Of a stretch of DNA of 64,000 nucleotides, positions 23,330 to 35,386 are shown piece by piece. Position 1 is the first letter of the stretch. Every line of letters starts with the position of its first letter. This stretch comes from Ilyonectria destructans. Lineage: Eukaryota > Ascomycota > Sordariomycetes > Hypocreales > Nectriaceae. The stretch lies in assembly GCA_020740775.1 (NCBI GenBank), contig JAHEWK010000003.1, positions 2,604,001 through 2,668,000 of the forward strand, read 5' to 3'. The position numbers and the translations under genes were made by a program. The notes beneath the pieces are model-generated. The model did no database searches. It had not been told where the DNA came from and worked only from the letters and a program-made list of their open reading frames with translations.

Positions 23330-25182
23330 TGCCTACATTGGATCAAGGCGGGCACTTCCCGTCCAAAGGTACCGCCCGCGTCGTACACCCGCTACCCCAA
23401 GCGGACAAGCAAATAGCCGTCTGGGGCAAGCGGGCGTGGTGTAATGTGTGGCTTCGCGTTCTCTATTGATCCTGGGGGAGCTGAGCCACCCCCCAACGGG
23501 GCTGTCGTCGGTGGCCTTTCCCCAGGATGATGGGGGTTTTTTGTCACTTTTTTTCTTTTTTTTATCTTTTCTTTTTTCCTTCATTGTGCCGGCCGCCAGT
23601 GCAGCCAGTGCGCAGCCCAAGACGGCAAGGGACTTGACATGCAGTCCTTTTCCCGCAGATATACTGGTTGCATCGCCCGATAAACTTGTATGCACAACCG
23701 AGCCAGGGACACGAGGCGCCCCCAGCGCCGGCGCGGCAACTGTTGCACGACGGCACCAACCCAAGCCCCTCCAGCGTTTGGCTACCTGGTACCGAGCACG
23801 CTATCTCGTAGATGGTAGTTGCATGTTGACGCCGACGGAAGCCAAATCCCGCCAATGCCCACCCATTCCAGGAGAGCGTGTGCCGTGGCCGGGAGAGGTT
23901 GCCTATGTTCCCTGACCCCCCTACACAAGTTGTTCTCTCACGGGTTATCTCCCTGAGGTCGTCTGGGCACTTCCATGTGACGACGGGGCGAACATCTGAC
24001 TTTTGGGGGGCCACCCCTGGCGGCATCGAGGGCTGCTCGTCACCTCAGCCATCATGTGGGGTGGATGGGGGGACAGACTGGGGGGATGCTTCTGTGAGCG
24101 GGAGGGGTGTGAAATGCCCTACAACCTGGTGGAATTGACTCACTGGCCCCGCGTACAGCGTCTGGGGCGAGCAAAAATCGCATTCCCTACAGGCCCTGGC
24201 GCGCTGTGCCGTGCGCTGTGCAAACTCGTGCGTAGCGCGTACCCCGTCAATTCCATGGAACATGACGGAATTACGTCTCCGGGGCTTTTTCCCCCGGGGC
24301 GTTGCACTGGCTAAGCTGAGCTGAGTTGTTGAGGCCAGCCCCAAAGCATAGTCCCCAGGTGCTATGACTTACCTGGCGACACTAGTGCATCGATATCGTC
24401 GTCTGCTGCGGTTCCGCTCAAGAAATTCCTGGCCTTAGCAGATAGCGTCATTTGGGGACCAAGACATTCAATCCAGCCCCCTCCATCACAGGTCGCCACG
24501 GGGCCTCCGTGTCACTTGAGGCTCGGTGAGTTGTGCAGGTAGCACATTGTAAATCACAAGGCGGAGTGGAGGCCAAAAGTAATTTGAAATAGAGATTATT
24601 CGTTGCCTGATTCATATTTCGTCTCATATCTGTGTCTATCGCAAAAGTAGAGAATTGCCCCGCCCCGCCCCGCCCCATCTGCCATTGCGGTCCCTGCAGA
24701 ATAATGCACCGCTGAGGGGCATACAAAGAAAAAAAAGACGGCAAGTGTGAAGTGAAGCATAGTAGACATAATAATAGTAGCTTTCATAACAAAAGAGTCG
24801 AGTTTTCACGAAATAAAAAAACCTGGTATATCAAATATACTTTGCTTTTCCGGCCAAGGTATGGTGGCCCCGACAGCCCCGAGGCAAGCCCGAGGGAAAA
24901 TCCAAGTGCTCCGCAATTCGACAAGTCTAGTCCACCATCCCCTCCGAGAAAGAAAAAAAAAGCCCCCCAAGGACGGGTTCAGGCCTGATGTCCTATCAGC
25001 CCGCCCACCCAGTCATCTGGGCCGCTTCACAAGTGCCGCCCAAGTCCTCGCCGATTGCTCAACTCATGAGGAGAAATTCGATTGCCATGTAGTAACCCAT
25101 AAACGCCGTCTCCGTCTAAACCTCTATAGCCCAAGTTCGTCATCAAGTCGTAGGAAGTGCCAAGCCATGGATGTGGTCTGCC

Positions 25183-26436
25183 CTACATCCTATCCATGAG
25201 ATCGCCGCCAGCCAGACTTCCAGCCGCAGAACTCCTGCCGCTGTGGCTGAATCCGTTGTCCGACAACAGGTCCTGGACAGCCACCTTGGGGACCTGGGGA
25301 ACGGGGAGCTTCCTCTGAGATCCGTCAGGTCGGCTGATAATGTCGGTCAGCGACATTCCAGTGGACCTGGGGGCCGTGGTAGGCGGGGGAGTCTGGAACT
25401 GGCTGTGCTCCAGGTGCGGCTCCATCGGTGCGAGCGCAGGCGTGGTGTTGTGCTGGAGAGACAGGTTCCGGAGGCTGGGGAGCTCGTAACCGGAGAAAGG
25501 TCGCAGGCGAGGAGAATGGGCAGGCGTAGCGATGGGGGTGTGGTCTGGGGTAGGAGACAAAGAGTCATGGGAAAAGGTGGGCGATGAGGGAGCCGTCGAG
25601 TTGGGGGAGTTGGGCCTTGATCTCTTGGCGTGTCGAAGAGCACCGTTGTAGTGGTCATCGTTGGGCTCGTCGCCGGAGTGAGTTCGCGACATGTGGTAGG
25701 CGGACAGGGTCGGGAGGTGACCTCGCGAGCTGTGCATGCCATGGCTGTAGTACGGGTGGTGGCGCGAGTTGTGGTGAGGGGGAGCAGTGAAGCTCTCTCG
25801 CTCGACCTGGGCAACCTGGGTGGCCGCCTTGGCCAGCATGGAAATGTCACCGCCGCGGTTGTAGTGAATAGCGGAGTGGGGAAGAGCAAAAGTCGAGTAG
25901 GAGTGGGGAGGAGAGACATTGGGTGAAGCCAAAGTCGAGGTAGGAGCCGAGCGGATCGTCTTGGGAGCGGGAGGAGGGGCCATCATTCCCTCGGAGTGCA
26001 TGTGAGGCGGGAGGCCCTGATGCTGGTGCTGGTGCTGGTGCTGCTGGTGCTGCTGGGCCTTGTTGCCTCTCCTGGAGTTGGGGTTGTTGTGAATGCGAGA
26101 GTGGCGGGTGAGCTCATCGGAGCGAGAAAACTTCTTGCTGCAGCCAGGGAACTGGCAGGCGTGCGGCTTCTCGCCCGTGTGGGTGCGGATGTGGCGAGTC
26201 TGGTGCTCCAGGCGGTGGAAGGCCTTGTCGCAAAGAGGGCACTTGTAGGGTCGAGGCAACTCGTTAGAGCTCTCTGAGGCCTGGGCGCCGGGGAGAGGCC
26301 CATTGGGCTTGATGACGGTGACTGCTGCGGTTGCCATCTCGACGTCACCCTGTTGGGGGTTTTCGAAATCCTTCTCTGCCGATGCTGTGGGATTCAGGAG
26401 ATTGGAGAAATCCACGGCGGACTGTGCTCGCTGCAT
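25183..26436 (-). CDS. creA: CreA/CRE-1 carbon catabolite repressor, C2H2 zinc-finger protein
   Basis: Nuclear repressor that binds SYGGRG sites and shuts off genes for alternative carbon sources when glucose is present. Single exon, 417 aa, the usual length. Two C2H2 fingers lie at residues 66-86 (C66, C69, H82, H86) and 94-116 (C94, C99, H112, H116), joined by the HTGEKPH linker. The recognition-helix residues [10 protein letters not shown] and [10 protein letters not shown] are those of the Mig1/CreA family. A His/Gln-rich tract follows (about 129-140), then Ser/Pro/Thr-rich regions. The conserved [10 protein letters not shown] and [17 protein letters not shown] segments come after, and the chain ends near [10 protein letters not shown]. 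The gene stands alone between gene-poor blocks of 10.4 kb and 7.5 kb, suggesting long regulatory flanks. Identification is secure. Confidence 0.97.
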   Translation of the reverse strand: MQRAQSAVDFSNLLNPTASAEKDFENPQQGDVEMATAAVTVIKPNGPLPGAQASESSNELPRPYKCPLCDKAFHRLEHQTRHIRTHTGEKPHACQFPGCSKKFSRSDELTRHSRIHNNPNSRRGNKAQQHQQHQHQHQHQGLPPHMHSEGMMAPPPAPKTIRSAPTSTLASPNVSPPHSYSTFALPHSAIHYNRGGDISMLAKAATQVAQVERESFTAPPHHNSRHHPYYSHGMHSSRGHLPTLSAYHMSRTHSGDEPNDDHYNGALRHAKRSRPNSPNSTAPSSPTFSHDSLSPTPDHTPIATPAHSPRLRPFSGYELPSLRNLSLQHNTTPALAPMEPHLEHSQFQTPPPTTAPRSTGMSLTDIISRPDGSQRKLPVPQVPKVAVQDLLSDNGFSHSGRSSAAGSLAGGDLMDRM

Positions 26437-29400
26437 GTGAAGCGGCTGTTGTCGACCCGTGGCTTACACAAAGGGTGCTAGGTTATAGTCGTAGATAAAG
26501 AGTCCGGGGGAGGACCGTTGACAAGTCGATGGCAGTGAGCGTTGTTCAAGTCTTGGTGTGGTGGATATTGTCGACCGAAGAGGCGAAGGAGTCCTTGGGC
26601 GTCTTCGGGAAGGTGAGTGAGTGTGCAGGTTGCAAAAGCTGGGGAAGTCCGGAGGGATCTGGTAGTTGGCAGTTTGGAGGACGGGAATCTTTGGACGAGG
26701 GAGGGGACGGGGGGATCAAATGGTTATAAACGACGCCGGGCTCGGCCGGGTCGGTACCCACGCAGCACAGCACAGCATAGCGCAGCGCATGTAGCGAGGG
26801 TTGGGTACCTGAACCCGCTGCAGGCAGCGGTAAAACAGGAGCATTCAGGGCAGGTCGCTGGGGGGGTCCGGCGTACCGCTACGACGTGCTACGTACCTAC
26901 AGTCCACGGCTGCAGGGAATGGCTAGTGGGTGCCAAGGTGCGTGCGATGGGGAGAGGAGAGGAGCGGGTGGGTGAGAGGGCCCCAAGGCCGGGCCCCCAG
27001 GGTCCAAGGGGGTGGGGATAGGGCGGAGCGTGGGTTGGGTTGTGTGTGGGCGTGAGACGTGGGGCGAAGCCGTGGGGCAATGGGGCGTGGGTGTCAAGGT
27101 GTGACTGACTGATTGAGCAGAATGACTGACTGAGGCACTGGGCGACTGAGTTTTGGGAGGGAGAGGGTGTGGGCGTGTGGGTTTTGGAGGGAGTGGAGGG
27201 CTGGTGGTGGTCGGCGCCAGCACCCCAGGCGGGAGAAGCAGGAGGCTCCGAAGCTACGAGATTTGGCGCCCCCATCCCCATCCCCATCCGATGGCCGCTC
27301 GCTCGGGGAGATAGAGGATATCTACAGCGTATCCTGGGCACCACCGCTAAGGTAGCCAGATACCGCAACAGACTGCGCCGAGCCGCGCCGTGCCTTGGTA
27401 CAGCGACCTGCTCTAGGCCATGGCCGAGAGGAGAGTTCCCCCCCTTCCAGAGTGCCAGAGGGACCGAGTGACGACACGTATCCGCAACACACGGCGCACT
27501 GCCGGCGAGTGCGATAGACGGGAAACATGACGACAGCTGGGTCGAGGGCCGCGGGTCGACTGTCATCAACTGGGGATGTGATGCTGCTGCAGCGACCCCC
27601 CCGAGACATTGGCTTTCTCCCAGGCGGAGAGCCGGAGTCCACACCCCGACACCCCGACTCTCTCCATCTCTCGCTCGTCCTCTCGTCCTCTCGTCCTCTC
27701 TTATCCCTTCTCCACGCTCCACGCCCCCGGCGCCGGCGGCTCCAATGCTTCTGGGGGCGCCAAGAGGGGTGGACGGGCGAACCTCCAGCGTTCGAGTGGG
27801 GACGGTGCGCTCCAGCTTGCCCTTTCGCTCGCCCGCTTCGCCGCTCGACGGTGAGATTTTTCCCCCTTCCCACCTCGCTCCACCACCGCTCGCCCAAGGC
27901 CGGCCCGGGGCGTGGGGCGCAGGCGTGTACTGTCGTGTACTGTCGTGCTCGACTGATTGGTCTCCATTCCATCCAGTGGCTACGGGGCCCTGCCCTCTGC
28001 TTGACTCGTCTCGAAGGCCTGGCCGTCGTGTCCATTGTCGCCGAGCGCTGAAATGCCCTTTGCCTTGCGCCCGCCACGTCGGCTGTTCTTCGCTTTGTCA
28101 GTCGGCGCGTCGGCAGAGCTAAGGGTTTGCAGCATTTGCGACCATGACGCCCAAGGCCTTTGGTCCTTTTACCCTAGTCTCCGTTGACCTTGTGCCTCGG
28201 TGGCTTGGGGGAAATTTAGACCTTGGATGTCGCAATAGTCAGTTTGTATTTCTCCCCTTCCGCTCGGTGACCCGCCCGAAGATTCTCCATCCGTCCTGTC
28301 ATTGTCATTGTCATGCTCTTGCGCTGGACATCGTCCGAACCTGGCTTCGCTATTAGCCCAGCCGCCGACCCAAGCACGTATTTCATTAACTAAACTAAAC
28401 TACCTCGATCCTGCAAAGTAAAACAAAAGCGAGCTGCCACGTACGTAATGGCTCACCCTCAAGGTCCAACTTGTGCCCATCATCCATCATGCGATGCCCT
28501 GCCAATGCCCATCCCCATGCCATGCTCCATCCATCCCCTCCATCCATCCGCCGCTGATGCTAGACATGGTGGGGGGCTGCCCTGGCCCTGCTTGTGGGCT
28601 CTTGACTCGCTTGTTGGGCGTGGATTCCTTCCACCTAGGGACTTCACGATGCCTCACGAGGGCGCCATTTCCATCCATCCCAGACCCAATTTGCACTGGC
28701 TCATCATTGTCAATCGCTCCGTTTTGCTTTTTTCCGTCGGCAGTCTTGTGTTCTGACTATCCGAAACTAGCTTCCCGCATTCAACCTACCCTTTACCCCA
28801 GCTTCCACACACCCCAGATTAGAGGAAACTCTCTCAAGCAAACCCCATCTCACTCGGGTGCGAATCCGAGAATATTCGCAATCTTTCCGAGATGGACCAG
28901 GAACAGTTGGAAATCCCCTAGTAGAAGACGCAAGTAGGAAAATAGTCGAGCGACATCGCAGCACGCGGCCCCGGAGCCAAGACCGGCTGTGGGGATTCTC
29001 ACCAGACTCAGGGCCGGTCATCTCTCCAGGCCGACCCACGTCAAAGCCCATGATAAGACAGATTGGCCATCACCAGACACATCTTTAGATCCATATAGCC
29101 GGTCCTACGATATTGTCTCCAGATTCTCTTTCCCCTCGTCTAGACTCTGTCCTAGGTCGTCTGGGGGGCACTAGGACGCTCAAGCCAGGACTAGTTGCTA
29201 TCGTCATTTTCGCTCCGGCGTGGTCCAGCCATTCAACGCGATAAGCGCGCACCCCAGAGTTCCGCCCGCTTCAGCCCGCCTCGGGGTCTCTCCGGGTCTC
29301 TGGGGGATCGTGCCAAGTACACCATCCGCCTGGTTACTATCGTCAGTCTTTGTCTCTGCCCCCGTGTGGATGCGTCTCGCTGGTATTTTCGGGGCGAGAC

Positions 29401-32400
29401 CACACCAAGACAGACATACCCCGGCTCCTAGGATTTGCCTCCCCAGCTTCCTCATGTCCGCCCCATCTCCGGACGATATCCTCGGCCCAAAACTGGATCA
29501 AATGAGCAGTGGCCCTGACCTCTCGATGGAGTCTATCTCTGGGGTCCAAAGGCCTAGGTCGACCTTGGGACCATCACGAGGGCCTCCAAATGCATCCAGA
29601 CTCTGGTCTCTATCTCACCCCCATCTTGACCCTCTTGATTGACCCTCTTGGCTTCTTTCCCCAGCGGCTCCCAAGCACAGCAGGCGGATCCGCGGGCTAC
29701 CTTTCCCCAGACTTCCCTTTTTGCAAATGATCAGCGAGGCTTCAGGCTGGCCGGGTCAATTGTGCACAATGCGGCCAGGGGTGCGGGAACCTTCCAACCT
29801 AGCGTGGGGGTGATAAGCCATTTTGGCTGATATCACGCCTGAGGTACCTCGAGGCTCTAGAAGATGGTAGGGATTTGCAAGCCACAGGCGTCCCTCCCCC
29901 TGCCTAGAAGCCGCCCAAACTCTCCCCTTTCCAACAAAACACCCTGTCGTCCTTCACCCCAGAGCCAGTGGGTGCGCAGATAAGGAAACTGTAACCGGGG
30001 CACGGCCAAGAGGCTCTGTTCGCTCTCCAACTTCTCCAGCTTCCCCTTGTGCGATGGCGCCCCCCAGGTACCCAGAACCTAGTGCCTGTCGCAACCACTG
30101 CGCTAGCTCCATCAGGAATTTCCGGGGCAAATGATCTCAGATCTTATCCTAGGAATCGGTGGTTCGGAACGGCGATGTCCGCAAGCTTGGGTGTGTGGCG
30201 GAACTACTCAACTCAAAGTCCGACCCAGATAGCATCACATCATTCATGGCTGAACGGCCGCCAAATCTTCCGGCGCTCTCGGACCGACAAGGCGAGCGGA
30301 CCGACGACCATCGTCCCCAGATTCCATGGGTCAACAAATATTGCCACTGGCGCATGGAGATTTGTTGATCAACAGAACATTGCTAACGATTAGTTCGAAT
30401 TGATGCGTCGTGGCGGTTCCAGGGTGAACTCTGCCTGTCCCTGCACTATGACGGACTCCCTCTCGAGAGAGCCTCCATATCAGGCGCCTGTCCATGTATT
30501 TCTCCTCAATGAAGCCCCGATAATAGTGCGCTGATGGCATGGGGATGCGGGAAACCATGTCCAGCCAAGTCAGCCAATGCGCCCGCCCTGAATCCGAGGA
30601 CCTGGTTAGGACTCGGTCGGCTTCCCGGTGAATGGGCGATTGTTCACTCCCAACCCAAGACAACCTCCAAACTCGTAGCTCTTACCGAGAAACTCCCCTC
30701 TACACCCAGGTAAATTCTATACTACCACATGCATTCCTATTGACCTTCTCTCCGCTTCCGTCAAGCTCGTCATCAGACGATTCTCAACGCAACGGCGCTG
30801 CTAGGACCCTTGACACAGGCGATGGCATGTTGCTCCTGACTGGGTCGCTTCCACCTTGACACCCCCGTCAAGTGTCAAGCCTGGGCCCCTGGGCATGGCT
30901 CGCCCAGCTTGGATTTTCATGGCAGGATGCATCAATTGTGTTTTTCATGTGTCAATTCCGGTGACTTGATTTGGGACCTGGTTGTGGAGTAGCCGTACAA
31001 GGTCCCAGATGCGTAAGAGGCTCAAGGGCATGTCATCTCGGCTGAGCGCAGTGGATGAATCGCTCCGGAGAGCTCATTGTTCTCCGCTCAGAGCGACATC
31101 CCCCACGTGGTATTAGAAACCGGGGGCGGTTGCGGCCATCAGTGCCGCACTAACTTCCCGAGGCCCGTCGGCTCCACGGCGATAGAAAATGCCCTGTGGA
31201 CAACACCGAAATTAACCCAGAAGGTGGCGACCAAAGAACATAGCCTCGGCACCCTTTGAGCGTCGAAAAACTCAAGCCAACCCGTCAGAAACGTGTATCC
31301 CTTGCTGGTCGGCTCTTTCGTTCCCAGCGCAGCGTTTGGTGGCTTGCGGACGTCCCTCGCCGCAGATCCTAGGGTCTGGATCTTCGACAAGCTTCGTGGG
31401 GCTCCAGCTTTTTTTTATGCACAATGCAGCAACCAGCAATGATCCCCCTGCAGGCAGGGTGCGGCTCAGCTATTGTTGATCCCTTCAGGCGTTGCGAAGG
31501 GATTGCTAAGAGAAAGGGGCGTGCGGATCTCGACGCCATGCTACGTCCGCGGGTCCGTCAACAGGTAGCGACTCGGCGTATCTCTGTGCGAGCCATGTTG
31601 GAAGAGATTGATGACGCCCCCGGACCCGTTACGGGCACAGCTCGGAGGTGCGGCGGAGCGCATAAAGACGACATGTGGGGGTCAAACAACGAAGTGGATG
31701 ATTGACTGCCACCAAGTGCCACTGTTTGTGAGAAAAAAAAACTCTTCCCCGTTTTTCCGCGCAATGTCCCGATATTGGCCGAGCCGTACTAGCACTGTGA
31801 ACCAGCGCCAAATTACACAGTATCCGCACAGTTGCACTCCCTCTAGGCGAATCGTGACATGTCGCTGTCGGTGTGGAGGCCGAGCCTCAGGTGAGATGAC
31901 CTGTCGCGCCGAAATCAGCTGTCTCCGCACTCAGCTACCAGGCCTCTACAAGCACTGTCGTTTGCTCCAGCCAGGTAGGAGATACCTCCTGTGACCTTTG
32001 GCCAGACCGGCCCGGTGCTCTCACCGAGAGCAAGCTCGGTCCTCGTAGGAACTCCTGGGTTTCATGGACTCAGAGCCTCCTAGGGATCCAGGATCCAGGT
32101 CCCAGGGTCCTGTCATCCATCCATCCATCCACTCACAACCAAGCTCCCCGACGCCGCCCCGTCATGGAGTGTCACCGTATTCGGTACCTTGCAGCCGCCG
32201 CATCTAGCCGGGTGAGGGTTTTAGAGACTCGCCGCACGAGCTTTCCTCTAAGCCTCATTGTTGACTACTAAACTCCACCAACTAGAGCCACGGGTCCTTG
32301 GCATGTGCAATGAGCATTAAAACCGCCGCACAGGTCAATACCCAGGTAGCCGCGCTAAATAGGAAGCCGCGTTGATACCACGTTGATCTGCATTACTATT

Positions 32401-33898
32401 GGTGTGGGGCAATAGCTGGGGGAGGCTGAAGCGCTCCAGCTCGCCTTGGAAGAGGAGGTTCAGAAACAGGGAGGTTAGCTACCCAGACATTGAATCTCCT
32501 GATCCAGCAGCGGCTGAGCCAAGGCCGATCACGGCGATGGCAGCTGTGGCAGCTGTGGCCAGTATCGTGATCCGGTAAAAGGCAAACACTCGCCGCATCA
32601 TATGCGACTTGTTACGAATCGACGCCCAAGGGGTAACTCATGCGAGGCACGAGCTTGGCCGTAGTGTAACTCAAGCTTCGAAGGATCCCCGTCGCCAGTC
32701 GACAGTTTTGGAAGCTGGAAGACAAAGTCCGTTGCCGACCAACCCTGTAGTCCTCCTTGCGCTCCTGTCGCGCGGTCCCGACCAAGGTCATGCTCGGTTT
32801 CTTATCTTTGCTTGGCTGGGGCAGATTAGCCCCTATCACGACCCCAGACTGTCAATCCTGTGACTCGAAATCTCTTCCGTCTTCTGCCGGGGTTCGGGGT
32901 AATGGGGAATGGGGTAGGCTCATCTTCCCCACAGACTTCCTTCCTCCCGTCTCAAGGGGGTGTAACATAATTAACCAGAGTCAGTATCAGTGGGCTCGAT
33001 CATGCGCTGGCGACAGAAAGTTTCAAATCCAACTCGGGAGATGACCTCGCAAATAGTCCTCCGTGACTCCGCGAACCCGCGACTCCGCAGACGCACGGAT
33101 AATACAAGACCCCTGACTACCTATTGATAGTTTGGAACATCATGCTCAGCCCGGTTCTGCTAGAGGCCACCTGCTCGCCTCGGGAGTCGGTTGTGTGGCC
33201 AATACTTGCTGGGATCATCCGAGATGGTGTTCTACAAGTGCCGGACTGGCAACCGAGGCTTAATGAAACGTGATAAATTAGGTACTCAGTCTCTTGCATC
33301 TTTTGTTCCCCAGACTTTGTCTATGGAGCCTCGCGCAAAGCGATGGCCGTTCTGTACCAAAGACCAACCGGGGACATGTATTCTCAGTATTCTCTTGGAA
33401 CACGAAGCCTCAAAAAAAGAGGACCATCTGATGATAAATCGCCTGCCCGGCTTCAACTGGCAAACTGGGGAGCGGTTTGCCACGGTGGTTAAACTGCCCA
33501 TGCCCCATGCTGGGGTAGCGGAGTGGACCGCCTTATCGAGATTCATGGCTCGAAACGGGCTCAACAGGGGGGGGATGTAGTTCACCGGGGGGTATGGGGA
33601 AAGGATAATGGCCACCGGGAGACGCGGAGTGGCTGGCTCAGGTGAGCTTCGGTGGGCTGATACGCCGTCAAATCGAATGTTCCATCGAAGTTGGGTTTCG
33701 TCGCTGTTCAATATCCACTGACTGAGAGGAGATGGGCGGCCCGGACTTCCTAACCTGGACACAGCAAGCTGGTATTTTTGGTGTCACGTGAATGCGTGTC
33801 CCCTCCAGCACGTGCGATGCCGCCACACGGTGTTGACCACTCACGACAGCTTCATTGACTGGCCAGAGTACTCCACGCCAGCGGAATGACGGTGGAGG
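26437..33898. promoter_or_regulatory. 7.5-kb region upstream of creA, with no convincing gene
   Basis: The right flank of creA is its 5' side. The first 1.5 kb is G-rich on the plus strand (C-rich on the creA sense strand), as in other leaders here, and contains CTGGGG at about 26639, a SYGGRG-type CreA site that could serve autoregulation. The longer minus-strand frames at 26889-27722 and 27322-28077 overlap each other in compositionally biased DNA and carry no domain. From 28.2 to 33.8 kb only short unsupported frames occur. The right end holds the promoter of the RAD55-like gene. Confidence 0.45.
33785..33790. promoter_or_regulatory. CACGTG E-box in the RAD55-like promoter
   Basis: A palindromic TCACGTGA core lies about 109 bp upstream of the proposed ATG at 33899. 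It is a possible site for a bHLH factor. The role is inferred from position and motif only. Confidence 0.35.
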
Positions 33899-35386
33899 AT
33901 GGACAATTATCATGCGATTCACGGTCATGACAGAGCTAGCTTTGACACACCTGGTACCCGTCAGTCTCACGATGCATCCCACGACACGGGCCAAAGCTAA
34001 CCCGTGAGGCAGACCGACTACCAACCGTCTCGGCATCTCAGGCTCTAGACGAGCTACGAGACGACACTTCGAGTCTCATACCGACAGGCTTGGATGATCT
34101 AGATCAAGCACTGCTTGGTGCGGTATCGATTGATGCCCAGGGCTCTCCTCAGCACGGTGGTGTGAAACGGGGCCAAGTGACAGAGATATGGGGACCCCCA
34201 GGAACAGGCAAGACAGCCTTGGGGTAAGAGGTTGAGTTATTTGATAAGTATGGACCCTCGACTGACACTTTCGAAAGTCTACAGCTTGCCGCAAATACAC
34301 TGTGTGATGGCGACGCCGTGGTCTGGGTAGGTCTGTTAATCAAACGCATCCTCAACTTTCTATGCATGTCTAACCCGACTATTTTTGCATAGACTGCTTC
34401 CAGGCAGTACGTAGTCATAGGGTCAAGGCAGTGGTCGACGGGGTAAGGAAGTCTCATGTCTGTGACGCCCCTGAAGGAGAACAGGAGAGCGACTCGAGCC
34501 GATTCTTTCACTACTCCTGTCTCACTCTGCCTCACTTCATCGCTCTCGTTTCACGCCCAACACCCAAATCAATAGCGGCCAATTGCTCTTTATTGGTTAT
34601 CAGTTCCCTGTCTGCGCTGATAAATTCGGCTTTGCCCAAGAGCCATGATGCAAAGGCGGCTCCTAAGCTTAGCAAGGGTATGTGCATAATCGAGCCACTG
34701 CAAGCCACTTATTGATATCTACCCAGGACCAACCCCCTCCGCAAAAAGAGTGCAGGCGCTTCAATCCATAATGAACGCTCTTCAGAAACTAGCTGCAACC
34801 AGGAATTGCGCAGTTGTGATCCTGTCGCAGTGTGCGACAAAAGTGCATTCAGAGAGGGGCGCAACCCTGACTGCCGCTGTGAACGCAACAGTCTGGGAAC
34901 AAGGCGTGTCAACTCGATTGGTTCTGTTCCGAGATTGGATCTGGCAAGGGAACAAACTAGCCAGTGTCTTTTTGGCAGGCCTGCAAAAACTCGATGGGAA
35001 GGCGACCCATGAGGCCGTGGAAAGTATTGTCGCATTTAAAGTGGAACCAGTATGTCGGCATGATCTGTGAACGCTGCGGGGGTTTGCTCACATCACACCA
35101 GGACGGCTTGGCCAAGGTGCCCTACGATGCGACTCAATCAATCGATATGCCAGGCCAGAAGCGGAAACGGGGACACACAGGACTCGAAGTGCCTGATAGC
35201 GAGGATGATGAAAATTACGGATGGGGGGATGGCGATGAGGCGGCAATGCCGGCCCCGCCACCTCAGTGGCAAGGAAGTGAAGATATTCTCCTGGGACAGG
35301 AGGTCGGGCGAAGCGATGAGGAATACAGTGGTGATGGCTACGGCGACAGCGACGGCGGCAGAGAGGGACTGTACGAAAGCGACTGA
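33899..35386 (+). CDS. RAD55-like RecA/RAD51-family ATPase, DNA repair
   Basis: Predicted recombination mediator of the RAD51-paralogue group; in fungi RAD55-RAD57 help load Rad51 on single-stranded DNA. Exons are 33899-33953, 34013-34223, 34278-34330, 34393-34677, 34727-35049 and 35102-35386, giving 403 aa with a closed frame. Introns are 49-62 bp; donors GTACCC and GTCTGT are weak but are required by frame and by family alignment. LIPTGLDDLDQAL is the usual family entry. Walker A is GPPGTGKT (79-86), followed by ALGLQLAANTLCDGDAVVWVD. The Walker B strand reads LLVISSLSALI, with Ser177 where Asp is expected. The C-terminal core has CAVVILSQCATK and STRLVLFRDW. An acidic tail contains EVPDSEDDENYGWGDGDE. 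Codon bias is weaker than in neighbouring housekeeping genes. RAD55 rather than RAD57/XRCC3 is inferred from the Walker A context. Confidence 0.78.

Larger units (their letters stand above)
14743..25182. other. 10.4-kb gene-poor region between tim21 and creA
   Basis: No ORF here has the coding character of the neighbouring genes. Frames are short, overlap on several strands and carry no recognisable domains. It contains two AT-rich inverted-repeat patches (15377-15527 and 19762-19895) and a TG microsatellite at about 23304-23329, all listed separately. The part adjoining 25182 is the downstream side of creA. It may contain non-coding RNA or decayed repeats. Small or fast-evolving genes cannot be excluded without transcript data. 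Confidence 0.5.

Noticed and set aside
26889..28077. Two overlapping minus-strand frames of 277 and 251 codons upstream of creA
   Set aside because: They overlap in different frames in biased-composition DNA and have no recognisable domain.
31424..31705. 93-codon plus-strand frame rich in Arg
   Set aside because: No domain and no codon bias; competing frames overlap on the other strand.
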